Shown here: in pieces, positions 1 to 5,020 of the stretch
Layout of the letters: every line of letters begins with the position of its first letter
How positions within the stretch are numbered: the first letter of the stretch is position 1
Origin: Gammaproteobacteria bacterium
Lineage (GTDB): Bacteria > Pseudomonadota > Gammaproteobacteria > Methylococcales > Methylomonadaceae
Length of the DNA: 5,020 bases
Direction of reading: 5' to 3'
Assembly: GCA_024276805.1 (NCBI GenBank)
Contig: JAJRWJ010000382.1
Span: 1 to 5,020 of the forward strand
Notes under the pieces: generated by a model
The model's database searches: none
What the model was told of the DNA's origin: nothing
What the model saw: the letters and a program-made list of their open reading frames with translations, nothing else
Position numbers and translations under genes: made by a program

Positions 1-492
1 ATTGAGCCAGTGTCGGCCCGGCAGTAAAACCGGTTTGCCGCCGATTTTGCCGCTGAGTTTGCCAAAAGCCACGACCGAACCGGAAAAGGTCACGGCGCCG
101 ATCAGGATGCCGATATAAATTTCCACCTCATGGATGGTTTTGTCGACACCGATGAGACTCGCCGCGGGGTCGATGAAATTCGCGTAGCCGACCAGTACCG
201 CAGCCATCCCGACCAGACTGTGCATGATGGCGACCAGTTCCGGCATCTGTGTCATTTCCACCTTGAAGGCTGCTTTGGCGCCGATGCTGCCGCCGATCAG
301 CAAGGCGATGATCAGGATGATATAGGATGTGACGGCATCGCTGGCCACGGTTGCGAAAATCGCAATGGCCATGCCGATCATGCCAAACAGATTGCCGCGC
401 CGTGCTGTTTCCTGATTGCTCAAGCCGCCGAGACTCAGGATAAACAGAATGGAAGCGGCAATGTAGGACATCGTAACTAAACCTTGAGACAT
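1..492 (-). CDS. pntB: NAD(P) transhydrogenase subunit beta, N-terminal part (runs off left edge)
   Basis: Membrane subunit of the proton-pumping nicotinamide nucleotide transhydrogenase; with PntA it couples proton entry to NADP+ reduction by NADH. Only the first 164 residues are here. The NADP(H)-binding domain, which in the family is C-terminal, lies beyond the left edge. The N-terminus (MSQGLVT) matches the E. coli protein closely as I recall it. Five hydrophobic segments are visible at about residues 8-24, 38-50, 54-71, 84-106 and 126-147. The strongly conserved MPELVAIMHS block places His91 at the position of the E. coli beta-His91 implicated in proton translocation, and the GAVTFSGSVVAFGKL block is also characteristic. 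The ATG at 492 is chosen over Met8 because it matches family N-termini and has a strong SD sequence 7 nt upstream. It begins 13 bases after the pntA stop, so the two are one operon. Confidence 0.97.
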   Translation of the reverse strand, partial: MSQGLVTMSYIAASILFILSLGGLSNQETARRGNLFGMIGMAIAIFATVASDAVTSYIILIIALLIGGSIGAKAAFKVEMTQMPELVAIMHSLVGMAAVLVGYANFIDPAASLIGVDKTIHEVEIYIGILIGAVTFSGSVVAFGKLSGKIGGKPVLLPGRHWLN

Positions 493-499
493 GTTCTAA

Positions 500-507
500 C
501 TCCCCTT
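500..507 (-). promoter_or_regulatory. Ribosome binding site of pntB overlapping the pntA stop codon
   Basis: On the minus strand AAGGGGAG lies 7 nt before the pntB ATG, and its first two bases are the last two bases of the pntA TAA stop. This fixes the pntB start and suggests that ribosomes ending on pntA can re-initiate on pntB, keeping the two subunits in balance. Confidence 0.8.
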
Positions 508-2071
508 ATTTTCTGAACATTTCCAACATGCGGCGGGTCACTAGAAAGCCGCCGGCTATGTTGATCGATGCAATTAATATGGCCAGCCCCGAGAGCAGCG
601 TGATGAGAAATCCTGAAGCAGAAATCTGTATCAAGGCGCCAATGATGATAATGCCGCTGATGGCATTGGTGACACTCATCAGAGGAGTATGCAGGGAAGG
701 CGAAACATTCCAGATTACCTGATAACCGACGAAGCAGGCCAGCACGAAGACGGTGAAATGGGACATGAAGGATTCCGGGGCGACATTGCCCAACCCATAT
801 AAAGCCAGACCACCCAGCAGCAGTGGCAGGATTTGCCGGAGCTGTTGTGGAATCAGAGGTTTTTTTTCAGCGACAGGTTCTTTGGCCACCGCTGGCGCTT
901 CTGTCTGGGGAGGAGGGGCTGCGGACAATTTTGGTGGTGGCGGTGGCCAGGTGATTTTGCCTTCCTTGATGACGGTTGCCCCGCGAATGATTTCGTCATC
1001 CATATCGATGTTGAGTTCGCCGTTCTTTTCCGGACAAAGTTCGCTCAGCAAATGCCGCAGATTGGTGGCATACAGCTGACTGGACTGTGATGCCATGCGG
1101 CTCGGCAGGTCGGTGTAGCCGATAATGGTCACGCCGTGTTTTTTGATGACCTTGTCGGCCTTGGTCAATTTGCAGTTGCCGCCCTGCTCGGCCGCCAGAT
1201 CGACGATCACGCTGCCAGGCTTCATGGTTTCCACCATGCCCGGGGTGATCAGTTCCGGCGCCGGTTTGCCGGGGATCAATGCGGTGGTGACGATGATGTC
1301 GACCTCCATGGCCTGACGGGCAAACAGTTCCATCTCCGCGGCAATGAATTCCTTGCTCATGGTCTTGGCGTAGCCACCGGTGCCGCTGCCATCTTCCTCG
1401 AAATCCAGCATCAGAAATTCGGCATCCATACTCTCGACCTGCTCCTTCACTTCGGGTCGGGTATCGAAGGCGCGGACTATCGCCCCCATGCTTTTGGCCG
1501 TGCCGATTGCCGCCAGTCCCGCGACGCCGGCGCCAATGACCAGGATTTTGGCTGGAGGCACTTTGCCGGCTGCAGTGATCTGTCCGGTAAAAAAACGGTC
1601 AAAATGCTCCGCCGCCTCGATGATCGCCCGATAGCCGGCTATATTGGCCATGGAACTGAGTGCATCACACTTCTGGGCGCGGGAAATTCGCGGGATGCTG
1701 TCCATTGCCAGAATCGTGGCTTTTTTGGCCGCCAGCTTTTTCATCAACTGCTCATTTTGCGCGGGCCAGATGAAACTGATCAAGCGTCCGCCTTCCGGAA
1801 GCAATTGAATTTCATCTATGGACAGTTCAGGATGTTTTTCCGGCGCACGAACCTTCAGGATCAGGTCAGATTCCTGCCACAGTGTTTTTGCATCCGGGGC
1901 AATTTTTACCCCTGACTCCTGATAAGCTTCATCGGAAAAATGTGCACCGTCGCCGGCGCCAGTCTCGAGAAAAATACTGAAACCCAGTTTTTGTAATTGC
2001 TCGGCTACCTGTGGGGTTGTCGCGACGCGCTTTTCACCGTGATGAATTTCTTTGGGGATCCCAATTTTCAT
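506..2071 (-). CDS. pntA: NAD(P) transhydrogenase subunit alpha
   Basis: Alpha subunit of the proton-translocating transhydrogenase. It carries the NAD(H)-binding domain I on the cytoplasmic face plus part of the membrane domain. At 521 aa it is close to the E. coli protein (about 510 aa). In order: domain I, roughly residues 1-375, with the RQD-loop residues Arg128, Gln133 and Asp136 (RISRAQKCD) and the Rossmann motif GAGVAG at 180-185; conserved FDTRPEVKEQV (202-212) and TTALIPGKPAPELI (262-275); a proline-rich linker (376-404) with five consecutive prolines at 376-380; then four hydrophobic helices near 413-431, 436-456, 466-486 and 488-512, including HTPLMSVTNAISG (461-473). The ATG at 2071 has GAGGAG 5 nt upstream and gives the usual MKIGIPKE start. 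Asp216 stands where I recall a glycine in E. coli (SMGAEFL). First gene of the pntAB operon, divergent from the diguanylate cyclase operon. Confidence 0.98.
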   Translation of the reverse strand: MKIGIPKEIHHGEKRVATTPQVAEQLQKLGFSIFLETGAGDGAHFSDEAYQESGVKIAPDAKTLWQESDLILKVRAPEKHPELSIDEIQLLPEGGRLISFIWPAQNEQLMKKLAAKKATILAMDSIPRISRAQKCDALSSMANIAGYRAIIEAAEHFDRFFTGQITAAGKVPPAKILVIGAGVAGLAAIGTAKSMGAIVRAFDTRPEVKEQVESMDAEFLMLDFEEDGSGTGGYAKTMSKEFIAAEMELFARQAMEVDIIVTTALIPGKPAPELITPGMVETMKPGSVIVDLAAEQGGNCKLTKADKVIKKHGVTIIGYTDLPSRMASQSSQLYATNLRHLLSELCPEKNGELNIDMDDEIIRGATVIKEGKITWPPPPPKLSAAPPPQTEAPAVAKEPVAEKKPLIPQQLRQILPLLLGGLALYGLGNVAPESFMSHFTVFVLACFVGYQVIWNVSPSLHTPLMSVTNAISGIIIIGALIQISASGFLITLLSGLAILIASINIAGGFLVTRRMLEMFRK

Positions 2072-2279
2072 TTTATCTCCTCATGATAAGGTCGTTGCTA
2101 CTGTGTGAAATATGCAATTCTTATTGTTTTCTCCGCGCATGACATCAGCGCCGCGCCATGATTTTTTGCCGATGGCAACGTTGAAAAACCTGGCTGTGGA
2201 TTACTTCAATGGCCTCTATTCGCCGTATCCTCGAGCAAAAATGATCCACCGAAATGCTGAAAATTCAAATGCGAAGCGT

Positions 2280-2291
2280 ATCCTGCAGGAT
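2280..2291. repeat. 12-bp perfect palindrome
   Basis: ATCCTGCAGGAT is identical to its own reverse complement. It directly abuts the stem-loop starting at 2292, and lies about 210 bases upstream of pntA and 530 bases upstream of the cyclase gene. It could be an operator half of a larger site, or chance; no known regulator consensus is recognised. Confidence 0.55.
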
Positions 2292-2328
2292 GTTTTGCCG
2301 GGACTTGCTGGATGATGTCCGGCAAAAC
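2292..2328. repeat. Long inverted repeat / stem-loop
   Basis: The left arm GTTTTGCCGGGAC (2292-2304) pairs with the right arm GTCCGGCAAAAC (2317-2328): 12 base pairs with one bulged G and a 12-base loop. Neither strand has a T-run after the stem (the plus strand reads TTCCAG), so it does not look like a standard intrinsic terminator. The plausible readings are a structured RNA element or an operator. It is too regular to ignore, but its function is unknown. Confidence 0.65.
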
Positions 2329-2439
2329 TTCCAGTACGGGAGCATATTGGATAGCGTCTTATTTTGCAATGAGTTATCGTTTTTTGTAGTAAATTCCGGA
2401 AAATCCTGATTTGCGCCCGTTGCTACAAGGAAAGGTTCA

Positions 2440-2493
2440 ATGCGCTACAGGGATGTATTGGCGGCATCGGTGCGCTCGATGCCTCGGTGTTGA
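2440..2493 (+). CDS. Possible 17-residue leader peptide
   Basis: A short frame encoding MRYRDVLAASVRSMPRC, ending at TGA. It is preceded by AAGGAAAGG, ending 4 nt before the ATG, the best purine-rich ribosome site in the spacer. A perfect 7-bp hairpin (GGCATCG at 2463-2469, CGATGCC at 2477-2483, 7-base loop) lies inside the coding stretch. It sits about 330 bases upstream of the cyclase gene and upstream of the best promoter candidate, so it would need its own promoter; a weak TTGCAA/TAGTAA pair at 2364-2392 with a 17-base spacer is the only candidate seen. Four of 17 residues are arginine. It may be a chance ORF. Confidence 0.2.
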   Translation: MRYRDVLAASVRSMPRC

Positions 2494-2659
2494 ATTAAAC
2501 AGCACATCACAGTTTCTGATGTATTGCTGAAAACCCATCAAGGGTGGTGGGATATAGATGCTAATTGCTGATATTATTGGATTTGTTGCTGATAGTGCGG
2601 GCAAAGGATACTGCCGGAAAGTATGCCGTCGGCGCTGGCTGGTACTGCGGCCTGAATTT

Positions 2660-2689
2660 ATGCCAAGGATTTTTCCTGTTTGCTATAGT
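2660..2689 (+). promoter_or_regulatory. Putative sigma70 extended -10 promoter for the cyclase operon
   Basis: TGCTATAGT (2681-2689) is an extended -10 element: TG, one base, then TATAGT, five of six matches to TATAAT. An 18-base spacer precedes it, with ATGCCA at 2660-2665 as a -35 (four of six matches to TTGACA). Transcription would begin near 2696 and leave a leader of about 127 bases before the cyclase ATG. It is the best-looking plus-strand promoter I found in the spacer; assignment is by eye only. Confidence 0.5.
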
Positions 2690-2823
2690 GTTAATGGCAG
2701 GGAGATTGGTTGCGGTAATGGCTTCAGGATTCCTTTCCGGTTGGTGGCCGCCAAATCGCAGGCATTGCCCCACAGACAGAGTGGCGTGATAATGTCAGGA
2801 AAATATAAAGAACATAAATAGCT

Positions 2824-3774
2824 ATGAAAATACTAGTCGTCGACGACAGTAAAACCATACGCATGCTGATAGCGGAATGCGTAACCGCCATGGGGCATGA
2901 GGTGATCGAAGCCGTGACCGGCATGGAGGCCTTGTCCTGTGTGCAGGAAAACAGGGTGGATCTGGCCTTGATGGATGTACAAATGCCCGGCATCGATGGC
3001 TTCGAGACCACCCGGCAGATCAGGGATATTAAAGATGACGACTGGTTTCCCATTATCTTTCTTTCCTCGAAAACCGACGACGATGCCTATACACGGGGTA
3101 TTTTGGCCGGTGGTGATGCATATCTGAACAAGCCCATTCAGCCACTCCGTCTACAGTTGCAGATTACCGCGATGGAACGAATCTATGCGATGCGCATGAA
3201 ACTCCATGCGGCTCACCAACAATTGCTGCAGACCCAGGAAGCACTGTTGCGGGCCAATGAGGAACTGAAAAAGCTTTCCCTGTATGATCAGCTCAGTGGT
3301 CTGGCCAACCGGCGGCATTTCGATGAGACCATGACCAGGGAGTTCAATCTGGCCCGGCGCAACAAAAAACCACTTTCGCTGATTATCTGTGACATAGACT
3401 TTTTCAAACGCTATAACGATGCCTATGGTCATCAGGGGGGCGACAACTGTCTCGGCAATATCGCGCAGCTGCTCGCTGGCGTGGTCAAACGGCCCACTGA
3501 TCTGGTCTGTCGGTATGGCGGCGAGGAATTCACCATCATCCTGCCGGGCACCGATCTTGCCGGAGTGAAGGTGATTGCCGAGAAATTGCGTGACGCGATC
3601 TGGCAGGGCAATATCCCCCATGAGGCTTCGACAATTGCCGACCGGATCACCCTGAGCCTTGGCACGGCAACGTATACCGGCCAGCATCAGTGTGTCGATG
3701 AATTACTCAAAGTCGCCGACGACGCCTTGTACCGGGCAAAAGAACAGGGCCGCAACAGAGTGGAATCAGCCTGA
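2824..3774 (+). CDS. Response regulator diguanylate cyclase (REC-GGDEF)
   Basis: Cytoplasmic two-component output protein of 316 aa that should make cyclic di-GMP from two GTP when phosphorylated. The receiver domain (about 1-118) has the acidic pair Asp7-Asp8, phospho-acceptor Asp51 in LMDVQMPGIDG, Ser81 and Lys103 (LNKPI). A helical linker with coiled-coil character (about 118-152) leads to the GGDEF domain (about 153-316), with metal-site Asp190 (CDIDFFKRYND), GHQGGDNCL (202-210), active-site GGEEF at 232-236 and the RxxD inhibitory site Arg223-Asp226 exactly five residues before it. All key residues are intact, so an active, product-inhibited enzyme is expected. There are no membrane segments. 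The ATG is the only sensible start (TAA three codons upstream), yet there is no clear SD sequence. No partner kinase is in the window. The architecture is WspR-like or single-receiver PleD-like; the specific output is unknown. First gene of a plus-strand operon; the next ATG comes 2 nt after its stop. Confidence 0.97.
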   Translation: MKILVVDDSKTIRMLIAECVTAMGHEVIEAVTGMEALSCVQENRVDLALMDVQMPGIDGFETTRQIRDIKDDDWFPIIFLSSKTDDDAYTRGILAGGDAYLNKPIQPLRLQLQITAMERIYAMRMKLHAAHQQLLQTQEALLRANEELKKLSLYDQLSGLANRRHFDETMTREFNLARRNKKPLSLIICDIDFFKRYNDAYGHQGGDNCLGNIAQLLAGVVKRPTDLVCRYGGEEFTIILPGTDLAGVKVIAEKLRDAIWQGNIPHEASTIADRITLSLGTATYTGQHQCVDELLKVADDALYRAKEQGRNRVESA

Positions 3775-3776
3775 TC

Positions 3777-4706
3777 ATGTTTGCTGCAAAGGACTTTATC
3801 GAAACGCGGGAAGGATTGGTCTTCGCGGTCGTGGAACAGGGTACCGAACAGGGGCGGGTGCTTTGCTTTCTGCGCTATGTCGTGAATCAGGATGGCTGGC
3901 GGAAATGTTCGACCGAGCAGGCCAACCGGCTGTTGCGACAATCCTTTCCGGAATATCTTTTTTATTCGCAGAGAAAGGACGCGCATTTGCATGCGCTGCC
4001 GGTACAGTGCATTACCAGACATTACCGACCCAGGGAAGTCCTGCAGGAAATTCTGCGGCAGCGCGAATGTCATCCTGTACAGAGGGATCTGCAGGAGTTA
4101 TGTCAGTTGTACCGGAACAGCGGACTGGATCTTGAGCATCTCGGAGTAACCGGATCGCTGCTGGTCGGGGCGCACAACGATCGATCGGATATCGATCTGG
4201 TCGTCTATGGGCGCGGCAACTTTTTTCAGGCCAGAACGATAACCCGGCGCCTGCTGCAAAGCAATCGTCTGCAGCCGCTGACGGATCATCACTGGCAGCA
4301 GAGTTTTCAGCGCCGGGCATGCTCTTTGACATTTCAGGAGTATGTCTGGCATGAAACACGCAAAGTGAACAAGGCACTGGTCAATGGCCGGAAATTCGAT
4401 CTGTCTCTGGGCGCTGAGAACACCGCTGAGCAATCGATCCAGTATCGGAAACAGGGTAAAGTGACCCTGCAGGCGCAGGTCACCGATGCTAGTCTGGGTT
4501 ACGATTATCCAGCGGTTTTCCGTATCGACCATATCCTGGCCAATGTCTGCGTCTGTTATACCGCCACCTATACCGGTCAGGCGATTGACGGTGAACGGGT
4601 GGAAATTGCAGGGTTTCTGGAGCGGGGGGGAAACGGCCCGGGCAGAGTCGTGGTCGGCTCCTCGCGTGAAGCAGGGGGGGAATATATCAAGGTCATCGAT
4701 GGCTGA
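3777..4706 (+). CDS. Putative nucleotidyltransferase, polymerase-beta fold core
   Basis: A 309-aa soluble protein of unknown substrate. The middle part carries the classic nucleotidyltransferase signature: GVTGSLLVGAHNDRSDIDLVVYG (123 on), with Gly126-Ser127 and the metal-binding pair Asp138/Asp140, plus a likely third carboxylate, Asp208, in a beta strand (GRKFDLSLG). About 120 residues precede this core (opening FIETREGLVFAVVEQG, then FLRYV, a GWRKCSTEQAN segment and the DAHLHALPV stretch). About 100 follow, rich in beta strand, including the YPAVFRIDHI stretch and EIAGFLERGG. I do not recognise the flanks with certainty; the layout recalls predicted nucleotidyltransferases of the COG1665 type, known mainly from archaea, but this was not checked. 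The gene starts 2 nt after the cyclase stop with no strong SD sequence, suggesting translational coupling. Two G7 runs lie near its 3' end. Nucleotide transfer to a small molecule, protein or RNA end are all possible; the sequence does not decide. Confidence 0.85.
   Translation: MFAAKDFIETREGLVFAVVEQGTEQGRVLCFLRYVVNQDGWRKCSTEQANRLLRQSFPEYLFYSQRKDAHLHALPVQCITRHYRPREVLQEILRQRECHPVQRDLQELCQLYRNSGLDLEHLGVTGSLLVGAHNDRSDIDLVVYGRGNFFQARTITRRLLQSNRLQPLTDHHWQQSFQRRACSLTFQEYVWHETRKVNKALVNGRKFDLSLGAENTAEQSIQYRKQGKVTLQAQVTDASLGYDYPAVFRIDHILANVCVCYTATYTGQAIDGERVEIAGFLERGGNGPGRVVVGSSREAGGEYIKVIDG
4624..4680 (+). repeat. Two G7 homopolymer tracts 43 bases apart
   Basis: Runs of seven G occur at 4624-4630 and 4674-4680, both inside the last 85 bases of the nucleotidyltransferase gene, where they encode Gly-Gly pairs. 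The current lengths keep the frame open to the TGA at 4704-4706. Loss of one G at either tract would move translation into the frame that ends at 4755, overlapping the next gene's ATG. Confidence 0.9.
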
Positions 4707-4755
4707 CAGAGGCAGGATTATGGATTTTTCAGATCATCCCGTCGGTTCCGATTGA
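4699..4755 (+). CDS. Possible 18-codon coupling ORF between two genes
   Basis: A short frame encoding MADRGRIMDFSDHPVGSD. Its ATG overlaps the end of the nucleotidyltransferase gene by 8 bases, and its TGA shares one base with the ATG of the HAD gene (TGATG). AAGG lies 6 nt before this ATG; an internal ATG at 4720 has AGAGG 7 nt upstream. The HAD gene has no clear SD sequence of its own, so translation of this short frame could carry ribosomes onto it. The peptide resembles nothing I know; if used, it is probably a relay and not a functional protein. Confidence 0.25.
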   Translation: MADRGRIMDFSDHPVGSD

Positions 4756-5020
4756 TGTCTCGTGCAGCCATGCAACATGCATTCCCAGTTCCGGATTTCC
4801 AGGCCGTGATCCTCGATCTGGATGGTTTGATTCTGGATACCGAAGCGACCTATTTTCGCGCCTGGCGGCAGGCAGCCAGAGCCATGGGGCATACATTGCC
4901 CGAGCAGTTCTGCAGGGAATTGTCCGGTATGCATTACCGGTCGGTGGAAGGGCGGATACGCCAGCAGCTGGGGCCTGAATTCCGGCTGCAGGAGTTTCAC
5001 CGCCTGAGTGGCAGTTATTG
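4755..5020 (+). CDS. HAD-superfamily phosphatase or phosphomutase, N-terminal part (runs off right edge)
   Basis: The first 88 residues of a haloacid dehalogenase-type hydrolase. Motif I is clear: VILDLDGLILDTE at residues 18-30, with Asp21 as the nucleophile that forms the aspartyl-phosphate and Asp23 as general acid/base. The following helical stretch (from ATYFRAW through GHTLPEQF and SGMH) looks like the start of the alpha-helical cap of the subfamily that includes beta-phosphoglucomutase, phosphoglycolate phosphatase and the E. coli sugar-phosphate phosphatases; the substrate cannot be named. Motifs II-IV lie beyond the edge. The ATG at 4755 is the first ATG in frame after the previous gene's stop; Met6 (4770) would also leave a normal HAD N-terminus. 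It is in the same frame as the nucleotidyltransferase, 48 bases downstream, and lacks a strong SD sequence. Third gene of the plus-strand operon. Confidence 0.92.
   Translation, partial: MSRAAMQHAFPVPDFQAVILDLDGLILDTEATYFRAWRQAARAMGHTLPEQFCRELSGMHYRSVEGRIRQQLGPEFRLQEFHRLSGSY

Larger units (their letters stand above)
2072..2823. other. Long spacer between divergent operons
   Basis: About 750 bases separate the start of pntA (minus) from the start of the cyclase gene (plus), much longer than the tight gaps elsewhere in the window. I found no frame that resembles a known protein. Short open frames exist (for example 2112-2315, 2254-2409, 2558-2821 and 2565-2789, all plus) but lack good ribosome sites or a recognisable composition. 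The region holds a palindrome and stem-loop (2280-2328), a 17-codon ORF with a good SD sequence (2440-2493) containing a 7-bp hairpin, a further 7-bp RNA hairpin (2534-2551, one G-U pair) and a promoter-like element (2660-2689). The pntAB promoter must also lie here, but I could not identify it with confidence. Confidence 0.8.

Noticed and set aside
130..480. 116-codon open frame on the plus strand
   Set aside because: Antisense shadow of pntB, which is clearly encoded on the minus strand through the left edge.
1136..1915. 259-codon open frame on the plus strand
   Set aside because: It lies entirely antisense to pntA, whose minus-strand product is unmistakable; the plus-strand translation has the skewed composition of a shadow frame.
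2083..2088. TATCAT as a -10 box for pntAB on the minus strand
   Set aside because: Good hexamer match, but it would start transcription inside the pntA ribosome site, and no reasonable -35 is found at 15-18 bases.
2102..2118. CRP-like site TGTGA at the pntA upstream region
   Set aside because: Only one half-site is good; the other half (CAATT) does not match TCACA.
2112..2315. 67-codon plus-strand frame near the pntA start
   Set aside because: No SD sequence, no recognisable family, and it overlaps the region expected to hold the pntAB promoter; a 51-codon frame at 2254-2409 overlaps it with equally little support.
2292..2328. Rho-independent terminator
   Set aside because: The stem is strong but neither strand carries a run of T after it, and it lies upstream of both operons with no gene ending nearby.
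2093..2426. Direct repeat CGTTGCTAC at 2093-2101 and 2418-2426
   Set aside because: One 9-base repeat is about what chance predicts in 750 bases; the flanking bases do not match and no mobile element lies between the copies.
2696..2823. c-di-GMP (GEMM) riboswitch upstream of the cyclase
   Set aside because: A tempting idea given the gene, but I could not find the conserved GEMM core segments in this leader; only a short unrelated hairpin is visible.
3151..3687. 178-codon open frame on the minus strand
   Set aside because: Antisense to the GGDEF domain, whose motifs are all intact on the plus strand.

Overview
The window looks like chromosomal DNA of a gammaproteobacterium. The evidence is an Enterobacteria-type two-subunit proton-translocating transhydrogenase (pntAB), a mid-50s GC feel, ordinary Shine-Dalgarno (SD) sequences, and a two-component/cyclic-di-GMP signalling gene. 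The protein sequences remind me of methanotroph-type gammaproteobacteria (Methylococcales), but that is recollection and was not tested.

Layout. Positions 1-2071, minus strand: the pntAB operon. pntA is complete (506-2071); pntB follows 13 bases downstream and runs off the left edge with its first 164 codons present. Positions 2072-2823: about 750 bases of spacer between the divergent operons, with no convincing protein gene. It holds a 12-bp palindrome abutting a 12-bp stem-loop, a 17-codon ORF with a good SD sequence, several short inverted repeats and one good extended -10 promoter. Positions 2824-5020, plus strand: a tightly packed operon of three genes. These are a response-regulator diguanylate cyclase (REC-GGDEF), an uncharacterised protein with a polymerase-beta-type nucleotidyltransferase core, and a HAD-superfamily phosphatase or phosphomutase cut by the right edge.

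How they work together. PntAB uses the proton-motive force to move hydride from NADH to NADP+, supplying NADPH. The plus-strand operon joins a phosphorylation-controlled c-di-GMP synthase to a putative nucleotidyltransferase and a hydrolase. Gaps of 2 nt and 48 nt suggest co-transcription and translational coupling, but the sequence does not show whether the three share a pathway.

The parts most worth a second look are the nucleotidyltransferase itself (intact catalytic signature, unfamiliar flanking regions, two G7 tracts near its 3' end), the unusual gene junction at 4699-4755, and the structured spacer upstream of the cyclase. I do not see a CRISPR array, insertion sequence, tRNA, rRNA or a recognisable defence system.
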